52,008 bases of DNA, taken from contig NZ_JARBEA010000012.1 of NCBI RefSeq assembly GCF_028863945.1, forward strand, positions 1 to 52,008. Direction: 5' to 3'. Positions within the stretch are counted from its first letter, which is position 1. Every line of letters starts with the position of its first letter. The translations under genes and the position numbers were made by a program. The DNA comes from Jeotgalibaca caeni. GTDB taxonomy: Bacteria > Bacillota > Bacilli > Lactobacillales > Aerococcaceae. Below, piece by piece: positions 17,242-27,345 of this stretch. The notes below the pieces were generated by a model. The model was not told where the DNA came from. It did not search any database and worked only from the letters and a program-made list of their open reading frames with translations.

Positions 17242-18042
17242 TTGGAATTAGATAATCAAGGGCTCATGCTGGTACTTGATAAAAATGCAAAAAAGAAAGA
17301 ACATCTCTTTCAAAACTCGATTCCCAAGTACATTTTCCGGGCAATCTTAGCTGGAATGTATTTAACGATTGGGACTGCCGTCGCAGTAACGGTAGGTGAG
17401 AAAGGAAATCACATACATCCTGATTTAGGAAAATTTTTCTATGCGTTTACGTTTAGTTTGTCTCTGGTTATGATCATTTATATGGATACAGAGCTTGGTA
17501 CGAGCAACATGATGTACCTTACTACCGGAGTTTCTCGCAATGTGGTTCGAGTGAGACGCGCTTTACAGATTTTATTTGTCTGTGTATTCTTTAATTTCAT
17601 TGGTGGAACGATATTTTCGCTTATGATTGCTCAAACAAGCACATTCGCTGAATTAACTTCGGATCATTTTCTTTTTACAACGGTACAAGCAAAGTTAGGA
17701 AAATCTGCGGGACAGATTGTTATGGAAGGAATTTTCGCAAATGTGATTGTGAATACCGCTATTATTTCCTCAGCTCGGATGAAAGATGATGCCGGGAAAT
17801 TTTTTGCTATTATGTTTATTATTTTTATTTTTGCTTTTCTTGGCTTCGAGCACGTGATTGCCAACTTTTCATCTTTTAGCATGGCTTTCTTCATTAATGG
17901 CGGTGCAATGGAGGGGATGACAGTAGGCTCTGTTTTACAAAATTATGCACTCGCTTTAATTGGCAATTACATTGGTGGAGGCTTATTGATTGGCCTTGGC
18001 TATTCGTGGTTGAACCGGGGCGAAACTGTTTATTACGATTAA
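17242..18042 (+). CDS. Formate/nitrite transporter (FNT) family channel
   Basis: A six-helix membrane channel (266 residues) that in this family carries formate, nitrite or related small anions as a pentamer. Recognisable pieces are FRAILAGMYLTIG, GTSNMMYLTTG, ANVIVNTAI, GFEHVIANFSSF (the FNT EHxxANM-like block) and GNYIGGGLLIG. TTG at 17242 is preferred because AAGGGG ends nine bases upstream; the TTG at 17233 is too close. Formate is plausible in an organism with mixed-acid metabolism, but the ligand is not proven. Terminators bound it on both sides. Confidence 0.85.
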   Translation: MELDNQGLMLVLDKNAKKKEHLFQNSIPKYIFRAILAGMYLTIGTAVAVTVGEKGNHIHPDLGKFFYAFTFSLSLVMIIYMDTELGTSNMMYLTTGVSRNVVRVRRALQILFVCVFFNFIGGTIFSLMIAQTSTFAELTSDHFLFTTVQAKLGKSAGQIVMEGIFANVIVNTAIISSARMKDDAGKFFAIMFIIFIFAFLGFEHVIANFSSFSMAFFINGGAMEGMTVGSVLQNYALALIGNYIGGGLLIGLGYSWLNRGETVYYD

Positions 18043-18046
18043 TCGA

Positions 18047-18093
18047 AAAGAAAACGAAGCTGCGGCGTATGCGCGGGCTTCGTTTTCTTTTAT
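18047..18093 (+). terminator. Terminator after the FNT gene
   Basis: A 14-bp stem with arms AAAGAAAACGAAGC and GCTTCGTTTTCTTT, ending in TTTTA. Confidence 0.85.
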
Positions 18094-18114
18094 AATGAGG
18101 TGGAGGTGAAAGGG

Positions 18115-18702
18115 ATGAATCAGAAAACAAACTTTATTAAATGGCTCGCTGTTATCACCATGACGATTGATCACATTGGTTTCTTCCTGTTTCCAGGAGT
18201 AATGTGGCTGCGTATCATCGGGCGGATTGCCTTTCCTTGTTTTCTTTATACAACCATTCAAGGAGTTTCCGTCACACGAAATTTCCCTAACTATTGGTTA
18301 CGTCTAGTAGGAACTGGGGTAGTCAGTATCTTGGTGACCAGTCTCTTTGGCAATATCTGGAATATTTTATTTTCTCTAGCTATTTTTTCACTCAGCTTGT
18401 ATGATCGGCGTTTCATTTTACCAGGTCTTTTGCTTGCCAATTTTACTGAATACGGTCTTTATGGTTTTTTATTAGGGTGGGCAATCAAAATAACGGTTGA
18501 TGGAAATCGTTGGCTTGGCATGGCTTTGATTCTTCTGCTCCATCTGCCAGAATTTGGCTCCGTTCAATTCTTTGCCGTATTCGCGTTGCTTCCTTTTTGC
18601 CTTCCTTTTCCATATAAACTTCCGAGGTTACCAAAATGGCTTGGCTACGTCTACTATCCGATTCACCAATTGATTCTAATTGGCATAGGCTGGTATTTAT
18701 AA
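18115..18702 (+). CDS. TraX family membrane protein
   Basis: A 195-residue polytopic protein with TraX-family hallmarks: KWLAVITMTIDHIGFFLFP at the N-terminus, RIIGRIAFPCFLY, and YYPIHQLIL near the C-terminus. TraX acetylates F-pilin in the F plasmid; chromosomal homologues in Firmicutes are presumed membrane acyltransferases of unknown substrate. GGAGGTGAAAGG places the start at ATG 18115 and not at the in-frame GTG 18100. It is a single gene between the FNT terminator and the mnmA promoter. Confidence 0.85.
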   Translation: MNQKTNFIKWLAVITMTIDHIGFFLFPGVMWLRIIGRIAFPCFLYTTIQGVSVTRNFPNYWLRLVGTGVVSILVTSLFGNIWNILFSLAIFSLSLYDRRFILPGLLLANFTEYGLYGFLLGWAIKITVDGNRWLGMALILLLHLPEFGSVQFFAVFALLPFCLPFPYKLPRLPKWLGYVYYPIHQLILIGIGWYL

Positions 18703-18711
18703 ACAAAGGGC

Positions 18712-18740
18712 TTGAATTACACTTCAAAATAGTGTAAGAT
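18712..18740 (+). promoter_or_regulatory. mnmA promoter with palindrome inside the spacer
   Basis: TTGAAT (18712-18717) and TAAGAT (18735-18740) lie 17 bases apart. TTACACT (18717-18723) and AGTGTAA (18731-18737) form a palindrome lying between them. A further GTGTAA occurs at 18749-18754. A second -10-like TATAAT is at 18782-18787, nearer the gene. Confidence 0.5.
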
Positions 18741-18794
18741 TTCTACTTGTGTAACACTCACTTATTTTTTGGAAGTAAAAATATAATGATTTGA

Positions 18795-19934
<1,140 letters not shown>

Positions 19935-19945
19935 TATTTTTTGCC

Positions 19946-19978
19946 AACCGAATCCGTAAACCGGGTTCGGTTTTTTTG
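19946..19978 (+). terminator. Terminator after mnmA
   Basis: AACCGAATCC pairs with GGGTTCGGTT (one T-G pair), followed by seven T. Confidence 0.88.
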
Positions 19979-20029
19979 TCTGAAATGCTATAATGATTAA
20001 ATGAATAGGATACGAAAGGAGTGGAGAAC

Positions 20030-22438
20030 ATGGATGAAAGGCAAGAGCCTTACTTAAAAGGGGAACTAAAGGCGATTTTCTTTGAAAACCATGCAAACTT
20101 CTACAAGGTTCTTTTGCTTGAAGTTCAAGAGACGAGTTTCCCTTTCGATAAAGATGAGATTGTGGTAACAGGGAACTTTGGGGAAATCACAGAGGACACT
20201 CCTTATTGCTTTTATGGGACGGTTGTAACCCATCCAAAATATGGCACCCAATTCCAAGCACGGAGTTACGAAAGAGAAAAACCGGCTGGGAAAAATGGTG
20301 TGATCGCATTTTTATCGAGTGACCGTTTCCCGGGGATTGGACAAAAAACAGCCGAAAAAATTGTCGAGACATTTGGTGAAAATACGATTGATTTGATTTT
20401 AGAAGATAAAACAGTGCTCGCTCAAATTAGCGGGCTCAATGAAAAGAAACGTAATTTAATCCATGACGTCTTGCAACAAACACAAGGAACGGAGAAAATT
20501 CTGATTGATTTAGCCAACTTTGGTTTTTCGAACAACCAAGCAGCGATGATCATGCACCGTTATCAAAATGAAACGATGAACGTCTTGCGCGCGAATCCGT
20601 ATCAATTGCTGGAGGACATCGAAGGAATCGGCTTTCGCCGGGCAGACCAGCTCGCGGAAGAGTTAGAGATTCCACCTGATGATAAGAACCGCATCAAAGG
20701 TGCCATTATCGCAACTTTGCAGAACTTGAGCATGGCTAACGGGGATACCTATGTGGTGAGCGAGGAGCTTATGGACCGCTCGCTTCAACTATTGGAATCG
20801 AGCCGCCGCTTTTTAATAGAAGACGGTGCCTTGATTGAAGCCATTGTGGAGATGGTTGAAGAGATGAAGATTGTAGAAGATGAACAACGGTTTGCTTTGC
20901 CATCTCTCTACTTTGCAGAAGAAGGAATCGCCTCTAGCTTAGATAAACTCCTGAATCGGAAAAAAGAAGTGAACTACCCTGGGATTAACATTCACGATGA
21001 GATAAAAGCGGTGCAGAAAGAATTGGGCATTGTGTACGATGAAATCCAAACAACCGCGATTGAAAAAGCGATCACCAACCCGTTCTTTATTTTAACAGGT
21101 GGGCCAGGGACAGGGAAAACAACTGTATTAAAAGGAATTGTAACCTTGTTCTGTGAGTTGAATGATTTGCCAACTGATGCAATGAAGTATACGGATGGCA
21201 TTTATCCAATTATTATGGCGGCACCAACTGGACGTGCGGCGAAGCGGATGAATGAAATGACCGGTATTCCTAGTAGTACCATCCATCGCTTACTCGGTTT
21301 AACAGGACAGGAAAATCCAAATGAAGAGATTTATACACAAGAATTAGAAGGAAAGCTTTTAATTATCGACGAAGCGTCGATGGTCGATACATGGCTGATG
21401 AACCGCTTGTTGAAGTCGATTCCTGCTGGGATGCAAGTCATCTTCGTAGGAGACAAGGACCAATTGCCTTCCGTTGGGCCTGGTCAAGTTTTGCATGACT
21501 TACTTGCGAGCGAAGCAATTCCCCATATCGAGCTTTCACAAATTTACCGTCAGGCGGATGGTTCATCGATTGTATCGCTCGCGCATGAGATTAAAAAAGG
21601 GAAACTTCCTGCAGATTTCCGTACGAATCAAGCGGACCGATCCTTCTTTTCGTGCCAAGCCACACAGATTGAGCCACTCATTCGCCAAATTGTAGAGAAG
21701 GCAAAGGCGAAAGGTTTTACCGCCAAGGATATTCAAATCCTGGCTCCCATGTATAAAGGGCCAGCCGGGATTCATGCGCTGAATGCGATGATGCAGGAAA
21801 TTTTGAACCCGAATCCGAATAAAAAGAGAAGAGAAGTGACTCACTTTGATTTTGTTTACCGGGTAGGGGATAAGGTATTGCAACTAGTCAATCAGCCAGA
21901 ATTGAATGTCTTTAACGGTGACATAGGCGAGATTACGAGTATCCAATATGCACGTGAAACCGAAGACAAAGTAGATGAAGTGACCATTTTATTTGATGCT
22001 GTCGAAGTGACGTACCAAAAAAATGAATGGAACAAATTTACCTTAGCGTATTGCTGCTCAATCCATAAAGCGCAAGGTAGTGAGTTCACGATGGTTATTT
22101 TGCCGATGGTTCGACAATATGGCCGCATGTTGCGCCGGAATCTTCTCTATACCGCCATCACTCGCAGCAAGAGCAAGCTGATATTGTGCGGCGAAGAAGC
22201 TGCCTTTTCTTTTGCGACCGAAAACACAGGTGATTTTAGGAAAACGATGCTAGTTGAGAAACTCGTGCGCAATCGAGATAAGGATAAACATACCTTCCAA
22301 GTGAAGATTACGCCAGCCAAACCAGTTGAGCCGGCAGAAGACTATGTGCTCACCATGGAAAAGGTCACAAACGGCAAGATTGACCCAATGATTGGCATGG
22401 AAGAAGTCACTCCGGAAATGTTTTTATCGGTAAAATAA
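20030..22438 (+). CDS. recD2: RecD2 family ATP-dependent DNA helicase
   Basis: A 5'-3' helicase of the RecBC-independent RecD2/YrrC type (802 residues) that works in replication-fork maintenance and repair. The N-terminal extension contains helix-hairpin-helix repeats (GIGQKTAEKI, GIGFRRADQLAEEL). Motor motifs are Walker A GGPGTGKTT, motif Ia APTGRAAKRM, Walker B LLIIDEASMVD, VGDKDQLPSVGPG, and the C-terminal SIHKAQGSEF and TAITRSK. ATG 20030 follows AAAGGAG by eight bases, better than GTG 20021. A TATAAT at 19989-19994 may be its promoter. Confidence 0.95.
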   Translation: MDERQEPYLKGELKAIFFENHANFYKVLLLEVQETSFPFDKDEIVVTGNFGEITEDTPYCFYGTVVTHPKYGTQFQARSYEREKPAGKNGVIAFLSSDRFPGIGQKTAEKIVETFGENTIDLILEDKTVLAQISGLNEKKRNLIHDVLQQTQGTEKILIDLANFGFSNNQAAMIMHRYQNETMNVLRANPYQLLEDIEGIGFRRADQLAEELEIPPDDKNRIKGAIIATLQNLSMANGDTYVVSEELMDRSLQLLESSRRFLIEDGALIEAIVEMVEEMKIVEDEQRFALPSLYFAEEGIASSLDKLLNRKKEVNYPGINIHDEIKAVQKELGIVYDEIQTTAIEKAITNPFFILTGGPGTGKTTVLKGIVTLFCELNDLPTDAMKYTDGIYPIIMAAPTGRAAKRMNEMTGIPSSTIHRLLGLTGQENPNEEIYTQELEGKLLIIDEASMVDTWLMNRLLKSIPAGMQVIFVGDKDQLPSVGPGQVLHDLLASEAIPHIELSQIYRQADGSSIVSLAHEIKKGKLPADFRTNQADRSFFSCQATQIEPLIRQIVEKAKAKGFTAKDIQILAPMYKGPAGIHALNAMMQEILNPNPNKKRREVTHFDFVYRVGDKVLQLVNQPELNVFNGDIGEITSIQYARETEDKVDEVTILFDAVEVTYQKNEWNKFTLAYCCSIHKAQGSEFTMVILPMVRQYGRMLRRNLLYTAITRSKSKLILCGEEAAFSFATENTGDFRKTMLVEKLVRNRDKDKHTFQVKITPAKPVEPAEDYVLTMEKVTNGKIDPMIGMEEVTPEMFLSVK

Positions 22439-22453
22439 ATAAATTTATATAAA

Positions 22454-22600
22454 CGTGCAAGTGAAGCAAAATTAAGGACTCACTCATACCAAAACAGCCA
22501 AAAACGTGCAAGTGAGCTCTAAAAAAAGTCTCACTTATACCAAAATGTCAAAAAGCGTGCAAGTGGCCTCCAAAAAATGGGGTCACTTGCACGCTTTAAA
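22454..22600 (+). repeat. Three tandem 51-bp hairpin repeats
   Basis: CGTGCAAGTG recurs at 22454, 22505 and 22556, an exact 51-bp period. Each unit carries an inverted repeat: AGTGA/TCACT in unit 1, AAGTGAG/CTCACTT in unit 2, and GCGTGCAAGTG/CACTTGCACGC in unit 3 (22555-22595). Units 1 and 2 share the tail ATACCAAAA. The array fills the space between convergent recD2 and the lipid kinase gene. Unit 3, with flanking A and T tracts, can act as a terminator for both. Confidence 0.85.
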
Positions 22601-22602
22601 TT

Positions 22603-23535
22603 TTATTTCCACAAAAGAAAAGATGCCAGCTGAAAATCCATCTTGTAAAGATGTGCAGGCAGCCATTCTCCGTCAACTTGACCAACACTTGGTTCCTTTA
22701 ATTCAATCTGGATGCTCTGACCCGGATTGCGAGAAAAGTAAGATGAGTGAATGTGGCCACCCGTTGTCACGATTTTTGGCAACAACCGTAGGAGGGCGAA
22801 GAAAGGTAAATCTTGAATAACCATTGCTGCGAGTTCATGGTTATTTGGGCTGGAGGCTGGATCAATCTTGATGCCGCCGCCAAAATAAGGGTGGTTCATC
22901 ACGCCCACTACGAGCACATCATGGAAGACTTTTGTGGTGCCGTCAACCGTAACATGAGCCGTTAACGTTTCTCTTTTTCGAAAAGCTTCTACTAGCGTCT
23001 TTACATATACACCAGTAGAAAAATATTTCGCAAGATATCCTTTATCGGCAACGGATTGATTAATGATTTCCACTACCTTGCCATCAAAGCCAAAACCTAA
23101 ACTATTTAAGCCAATCCCTTTTATACCCAGCTCCTCATCCGAGTAGAGTAAACACTCAACTTCGCTAGGTTCTGTTGCACGAATGATCTGCTTCAAATGT
23201 TGCAGGGGCTTTTTGGGTAGTTTCATAGAACGAGCAAAGTCATTTCCTGTACCAGCTGGCAAGTATCCAATCGGAAGCGTGAAGCCGGCTTCTTTTATGC
23301 CAGCCACAATTTCATGTAACGTACCGTCGCCGCCGATTACGATAATTCGATCCTCGGGGGCTAATTTTTGGCTGACCTTTTGAATCAGTACGGAGCCATG
23401 GCCGCGATATTCCGTTTGGTATAAGCAATAGGGAATCTCTAACTTACTAAAATAATCCATCGCCATCAGGGTAAGTTTCTTTCCTTTTCCAGAACCGGCC
23501 TGGAAATTGGCGATGAGGTGGTACGTCTTGCTCAT
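22603..23535 (-). CDS. Diacylglycerol kinase family lipid kinase
   Basis: A YegS/DgkB/BmrU-type soluble lipid kinase (310 residues). The nucleotide loop GGDGTLHE is at about residues 68-75, with the early NFQAGSGKGKK and LPAGTGNDFARS (conserved substrate and ATP contacts) and the GFGFDGKVV segment of the second domain. In Gram-positives DgkB recycles diacylglycerol from lipoteichoic acid synthesis; YegS homologues act on phosphatidylglycerol, so the lipid is uncertain. AAGGAG lies nine bases before ATG 23535; the upstream TTG at 23553 would include that site. Confidence 0.88.
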   Translation of the reverse strand: MSKTYHLIANFQAGSGKGKKLTLMAMDYFSKLEIPYCLYQTEYRGHGSVLIQKVSQKLAPEDRIIVIGGDGTLHEIVAGIKEAGFTLPIGYLPAGTGNDFARSMKLPKKPLQHLKQIIRATEPSEVECLLYSDEELGIKGIGLNSLGFGFDGKVVEIINQSVADKGYLAKYFSTGVYVKTLVEAFRKRETLTAHVTVDGTTKVFHDVLVVGVMNHPYFGGGIKIDPASSPNNHELAAMVIQDLPFFALLRLLPKIVTTGGHIHSSYFSRNPGQSIQIELKEPSVGQVDGEWLPAHLYKMDFQLASFLLWK

Positions 23536-23600
23536 AATGATAGACTCCTTCAAATCAAACTTTCACATCATCAGTATAGCAGATTTTCTATTTTTAGTGC

Positions 23601-23629
23601 TTGCTAGTTTTGGCGAATTTAGCTATACT
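23601..23629 (+). promoter_or_regulatory. alaS promoter
   Basis: TTGCTA (23601-23606) and TATACT (23624-23629) have 17-base spacing, immediately upstream of the T-box leader. Confidence 0.75.
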
Positions 23630-23635
23630 ATTATC

Positions 23636-23856
23636 GATTGCGAAAGGCCATATCATGCCAAAAACAACAGCGAGTCTTCCATTGGTGAAAGGAGACAGTT
23701 GGAATGATGCTCCCTTTCTAAGATACGGTAGAAATATCGTCGCTGCCAGCGTTATCGGCTTTGAGAAGTAATGAAGAAGGTGAACACTCCATTGCAATCA
23801 AGGTGGTACCGCGGTAAAACGCCCTTGAATGCGATGGGGTGTTTTTTCTTTTCCAC
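23636..23856 (+). promoter_or_regulatory. T-box leader of alaS (alanine)
   Basis: Senses uncharged tRNA-Ala. The specifier GCT (Ala) at 23709-23711 is followed by one base and then CCTTTC (23713-23718), which pairs with GAAAGG (23642-23647) at the base of stem I. The T-box is AAGGTGGTACCGCGG (23800-23814); its UGGU bulge fits the A73 of tRNA-Ala, so both recognition points agree. The terminator pairs AACGCCC (about 23818-23824) with GGGTGTT before a T-run ending at about 23850. Confidence 0.93.
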
Positions 23857-23880
23857 CAATAAAAAGATAGGAAGGAAATC

Positions 23881-26535
23881 ATGATGAAAAACTTAAAAAG
23901 CAGCGAAATTCGTCAAATGTTTTTAGATTTTTGGGCTTCAAAAGGGCATAGCGTAGAGCCAAGTGCTTCGCTTATTCCTGTAAACGATCCTACACTATTA
24001 TGGATTAACTCTGGCGTAGCTACCTTGAAAAAATACTTCGACGGTACAATCATTCCAGAAAATCCAAGAATCACCAACTCACAAAAAAGTATTCGTACCA
24101 ACGATATTGAAAATGTGGGGGTAACCGCACGTCACCATACGTTGTTCGAAATGTTAGGGAACTTTTCCATCGGTGACTACTTTAAGGAAGAAGCAATTCC
24201 TTGGGCATGGGAATTTCTAACGAGTGAAGAGTGGTTAGGTTTTGACTCAGAACTCCTCTATGTTACCTACTATCCAGAAGATGAAGATACAAAACGCATT
24301 TGGTTGGAAAAAGTCGGCTTAGCTGAAGACCATGTCGTACCTGTAGCAGATAACTTCTGGGACATCGGCGCTGGACCATGTGGACCGGATACTGAAATTT
24401 TCTATGACCGCGGAGTATCTTATCAAGATCTGCCAGATGAAGATCCAGAAATGTATCCAGGCGGCGAAAATGAACGTTATCTAGAAATCTGGAACTTGGT
24501 TTTCTCTGAATTCAATCACAAGCCAGACGGCAGCTACGAACCATTGCCACATAAAAACGTGGATACCGGAATGGGTCTGGAACGGGTTACCAGCATTATC
24601 CAAGATACGAAAACAAACTTTGAAACCGACTTGTTTATGCCAATCATCAAGAAAGTAGAAGAGTTGAGTGCTGGCTTCAAGTATGGCGACAGCAACCAAA
24701 CGGATACTTCCTTTAAGGTAATTGCAGATCACATCCGTGCAGTAAGTTTTGCAATCGGAGACCGTGCACTGCCTTCCAACGAAGGAAGAGGCTACATTTT
24801 ACGCCGCTTGATTCGCCGCTCCGTGATGCACGGACAAAAATTAGGCATCAACCGTTTATTCTTGTTTGAATTAGTACCGGTTGTAGCGGACATCATGGTC
24901 GCTTATTACCCAGAAGTTCAACGTGATCAAGACTTTATCATCAAAGTTATTTCCAATGAAGAGCAACGTTTCCAAGAAACCATTCATGAAGGACTAGAAA
25001 TTTTACAAACTGTTTTTGAAAGAATGACGGAAAACAAGGAAACGGTTCTTGCTGGTTCGGATGCTTTCAAATTATATGATACATATGGTTTCCCATTGGA
25101 GTTAACTGAAGAGTATGGGGAAGAAAAAGGCTTTACGGTTGACCGAGACGGCTTCAACGAAGAAATGCAAAATCAACGGAACCGAGCTCGTGCTGCACGC
25201 CAAGTAGAGGATTCCTTCTCGGTGCAATCCAGTATTTTAGCTGAAATCGTGATTCCGAGTGATTTCATTGGCTACTATCAAACGTCTGCTCCAGCAGAAC
25301 TAGCAGCGATTATCGCAGCCGATGAATTGAAGGAACAAGTTGATCAAGCAGATGGCACCGCTCAATTAATCTTTGTTCAAACACCATTCTATGCAGAAAT
25401 GGGTGGACAAGTAGCGGATACAGGTACCATTTTAGATGAAACGGGCCACGTTGTAGGAACAGTTGTAGATGTGAAACGTGCACCAAATGGACAACATTTA
25501 CATTTTGTTGAAGTGGAAGGAATCTTGCGGGCAAATGAACGTTATACCTTGCAAGTGGATGAAGAACGTCGTCGCAATATCACTAAAAACCACACTGCTA
25601 CTCACTTGTTGCACCAAGCATTGAAGGATGTATTGGGTACGCATGCGAACCAAGCAGGCTCTCTGGTAACACCAAATCATCTGCGCTTTGATTTCACCCA
25701 CTTCGAGCAAGCAACGGCTGAAGAGCTGATGGAAATGGAACGCAAAGTAAATGAAAAAATTTGGGCTGCCCTGTCAGTTGAAACAGTAGTAACGACGGTT
25801 GAAAAAGCCAAAGAAATGGGCGCTATGGCTTTGTTTGGTGAAAAGTACGGCAATGAAGTGCGTGTAGTCAGCATTGGTGACTACTCCATTGAACTATGTG
25901 GCGGTGTCCATGTACGGAACAGCCAAGAAATTGGTTTGTTTAAGATTCTATCTGAATCAGGTATTGGAGCAGGAACACGCCGGATTGAAGCAATCACTGG
26001 CCAGGCTGCCTACCAATGGTTTACAGAGAAAGAACGGGAACTGCAAGAAGCTGCTAGCTTATTGAAAGCTAAACAAACCAAAGAAGTAGCAGATAAAATT
26101 GTTTCCTTGCGCCAAGAACTAAAAGACGCTCAATCAGAAAATGAATCATTGAAAGCAAAAATGATGCAAGCTGAAGCAGCGAATTTATTTGATGAAGTGC
26201 AAAAAGCAGGAGAAATCAGCTATATTACGTATGAAACCAAGAACCAAGATATGAATGCACTGCGTCAATTGGCAGACCAATGGCGTCAAAAAGGCAGCTC
26301 CGACGTTTTTGTTGCTGCATCTGCAATCGATGACAAGGTCAGCCTGCTAGTTGCTGTAGCGGATGACAAAGTAAAAGCAGGCCTGAAAGCAGGAGACATC
26401 ATCAAAGGCATTGCTTCTCACGTAGAAGGTGGCGGTGGCGGCCGGCCAAATCTCGCTCAAGCAGGCGGGAAGAAACCAGATGGTATTCCAAATGCACTGA
26501 AAGCTGTGGGACCATGGTTGGAGAATAATTTTTAA
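23881..26535 (+). CDS. alaS: Alanyl-tRNA synthetase
   Basis: Charges tRNA-Ala. The 884 residues show the full class II enzyme: catalytic core starting EIRQMFLDFWASKGH, with motif 2 region TARHHTLFEMLGNFSIGDYF; tRNA-binding middle; editing domain with the zinc site NHTATHLLHQAL (HxxxH) and CGGVH; and the glycine-rich C-Ala domain (GGGGGRPNLAQAGGK). The window also holds a tRNA-Ala(GGC) gene. Expression is under the alanine T-box just upstream. Confidence 0.98.
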   Translation: MMKNLKSSEIRQMFLDFWASKGHSVEPSASLIPVNDPTLLWINSGVATLKKYFDGTIIPENPRITNSQKSIRTNDIENVGVTARHHTLFEMLGNFSIGDYFKEEAIPWAWEFLTSEEWLGFDSELLYVTYYPEDEDTKRIWLEKVGLAEDHVVPVADNFWDIGAGPCGPDTEIFYDRGVSYQDLPDEDPEMYPGGENERYLEIWNLVFSEFNHKPDGSYEPLPHKNVDTGMGLERVTSIIQDTKTNFETDLFMPIIKKVEELSAGFKYGDSNQTDTSFKVIADHIRAVSFAIGDRALPSNEGRGYILRRLIRRSVMHGQKLGINRLFLFELVPVVADIMVAYYPEVQRDQDFIIKVISNEEQRFQETIHEGLEILQTVFERMTENKETVLAGSDAFKLYDTYGFPLELTEEYGEEKGFTVDRDGFNEEMQNQRNRARAARQVEDSFSVQSSILAEIVIPSDFIGYYQTSAPAELAAIIAADELKEQVDQADGTAQLIFVQTPFYAEMGGQVADTGTILDETGHVVGTVVDVKRAPNGQHLHFVEVEGILRANERYTLQVDEERRRNITKNHTATHLLHQALKDVLGTHANQAGSLVTPNHLRFDFTHFEQATAEELMEMERKVNEKIWAALSVETVVTTVEKAKEMGAMALFGEKYGNEVRVVSIGDYSIELCGGVHVRNSQEIGLFKILSESGIGAGTRRIEAITGQAAYQWFTEKERELQEAASLLKAKQTKEVADKIVSLRQELKDAQSENESLKAKMMQAEAANLFDEVQKAGEISYITYETKNQDMNALRQLADQWRQKGSSDVFVAASAIDDKVSLLVAVADDKVKAGLKAGDIIKGIASHVEGGGGGRPNLAQAGGKKPDGIPNALKAVGPWLENNF

Positions 26536-26571
26536 TTTTTGGTAATGTTTTCAATTGTTTACGCACTTGGG

Positions 26572-26600
26572 TTGTAAGTTAAAGCTAAGTCCGGTAAAAT
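26572..26600 (+). promoter_or_regulatory. Promoter of ireB-ruvX-DUF1292 operon
   Basis: TTGTAA (26572-26577) and TAAAAT (26595-26600) are separated by 17 bases, 32 bases before the ireB start. Confidence 0.7.
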
Positions 26601-26631
26601 AGATACAAAGATTAAAAATTGGGGTGTCTGT

Positions 26632-26901
26632 ATGAACTCGTTTGATAAAACTATGTTATTCGATCGAAATAACGAAGATAAGAAAAATGTAAAAGATACC
26701 TTACAGATTGTCTACAAGGCTTTGGAAGAAAAAGGCTATAATCCTACGAATCAAATTGTAGGTTTTCTTCTATCGGGCGATCCAGCTTATATTCCACGTC
26801 ATAACGACGCACGGAATTTGATTCGTCGCCTTGAACGGGATGAAATCATCGAAGAAATGTTGAAAGCTTATTTAGCTCCGGAAAAAGGGGAGCAAGAATG
26901 A
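26632..26901 (+). CDS. ireB: IreB family regulatory phosphoprotein (DUF965)
   Basis: A small cytosolic protein (89 residues) of the UPF0297/IreB family. In Enterococcus faecalis IreB is phosphorylated on N-terminal threonines by the PASTA kinase IreK and damps cephalosporin resistance. Here a candidate phosphoacceptor Thr7 lies in FDKTMLFD. The conserved body is [20 protein letters not shown] and [13 protein letters not shown]. It overlaps ruvX by four bases (ATGA), the conserved alaS-ireB-ruvX-DUF1292 order. Confidence 0.93.
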   Translation: MNSFDKTMLFDRNNEDKKNVKDTLQIVYKALEEKGYNPTNQIVGFLLSGDPAYIPRHNDARNLIRRLERDEIIEEMLKAYLAPEKGEQE

Positions 26902-27317
26902 GGATTATGGGATTAGACGTGGGGTCCAAGACCGTCGGCGTTGCGATGAGCGACCTGATGGGCTGGACCGCACAAGGCATCGAAACCATTGCCATCAACG
27001 AAGAGGCAAAGGAATTTGGCTTGGAACGATTAAAAGAATTAATTGAGCAATACGAAGTGGAAAAAGTGGTTATTGGTCTGCCGAAAAATATGAATAATAG
27101 TATTGGTTTTCGTGCAGAAGCATCACTTGCCTATGGGAAGTTAGTAGAAGAAGAAACTGGCTTGCCTGTAGACTATATCGATGAACGCCTGACCACGGTA
27201 CAAGCTGAGAAGATGCTGATTAACGAAGGCAATGTTTCCCGTAAGAAAAGGAAGAAAGTAATCGATAAGCTTGCAGCTGTTCTTCTGCTGCAGAATTATT
27301 TAGATGCTCATTCATAA
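26898..27317 (+). CDS. ruvX: Holliday junction resolvase-like nuclease RuvX (YqgF)
   Basis: An RNase H-fold nuclease (139 residues) linked to Holliday junction resolution and 16S rRNA 5' processing. Motifs are the first acidic strand [15 protein letters not shown], the [11 protein letters not shown] loop and [10 protein letters not shown]. Coupled to ireB by a four-base overlap, followed 28 bases later by the DUF1292 gene. Confidence 0.94.
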   Translation: MRIMGLDVGSKTVGVAMSDLMGWTAQGIETIAINEEAKEFGLERLKELIEQYEVEKVVIGLPKNMNNSIGFRAEASLAYGKLVEEETGLPVDYIDERLTTVQAEKMLINEGNVSRKKRKKVIDKLAAVLLLQNYLDAHS

Positions 27318-27345
27318 AAACATAAAATGATAAAGAGGTGCAACT

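Noticed and set aside
22454-22600. CRISPR-like array
   Set aside because: Only three units, contiguous with no spacers of even length, divergent second halves and no cas genes in the window.
22506-22820. 104-codon open frame on the plus strand
   Set aside because: It runs through the 51-bp hairpin array and antisense to the lipid kinase gene; its N-terminal residues are just the translated repeats and no ribosome-binding site is present.
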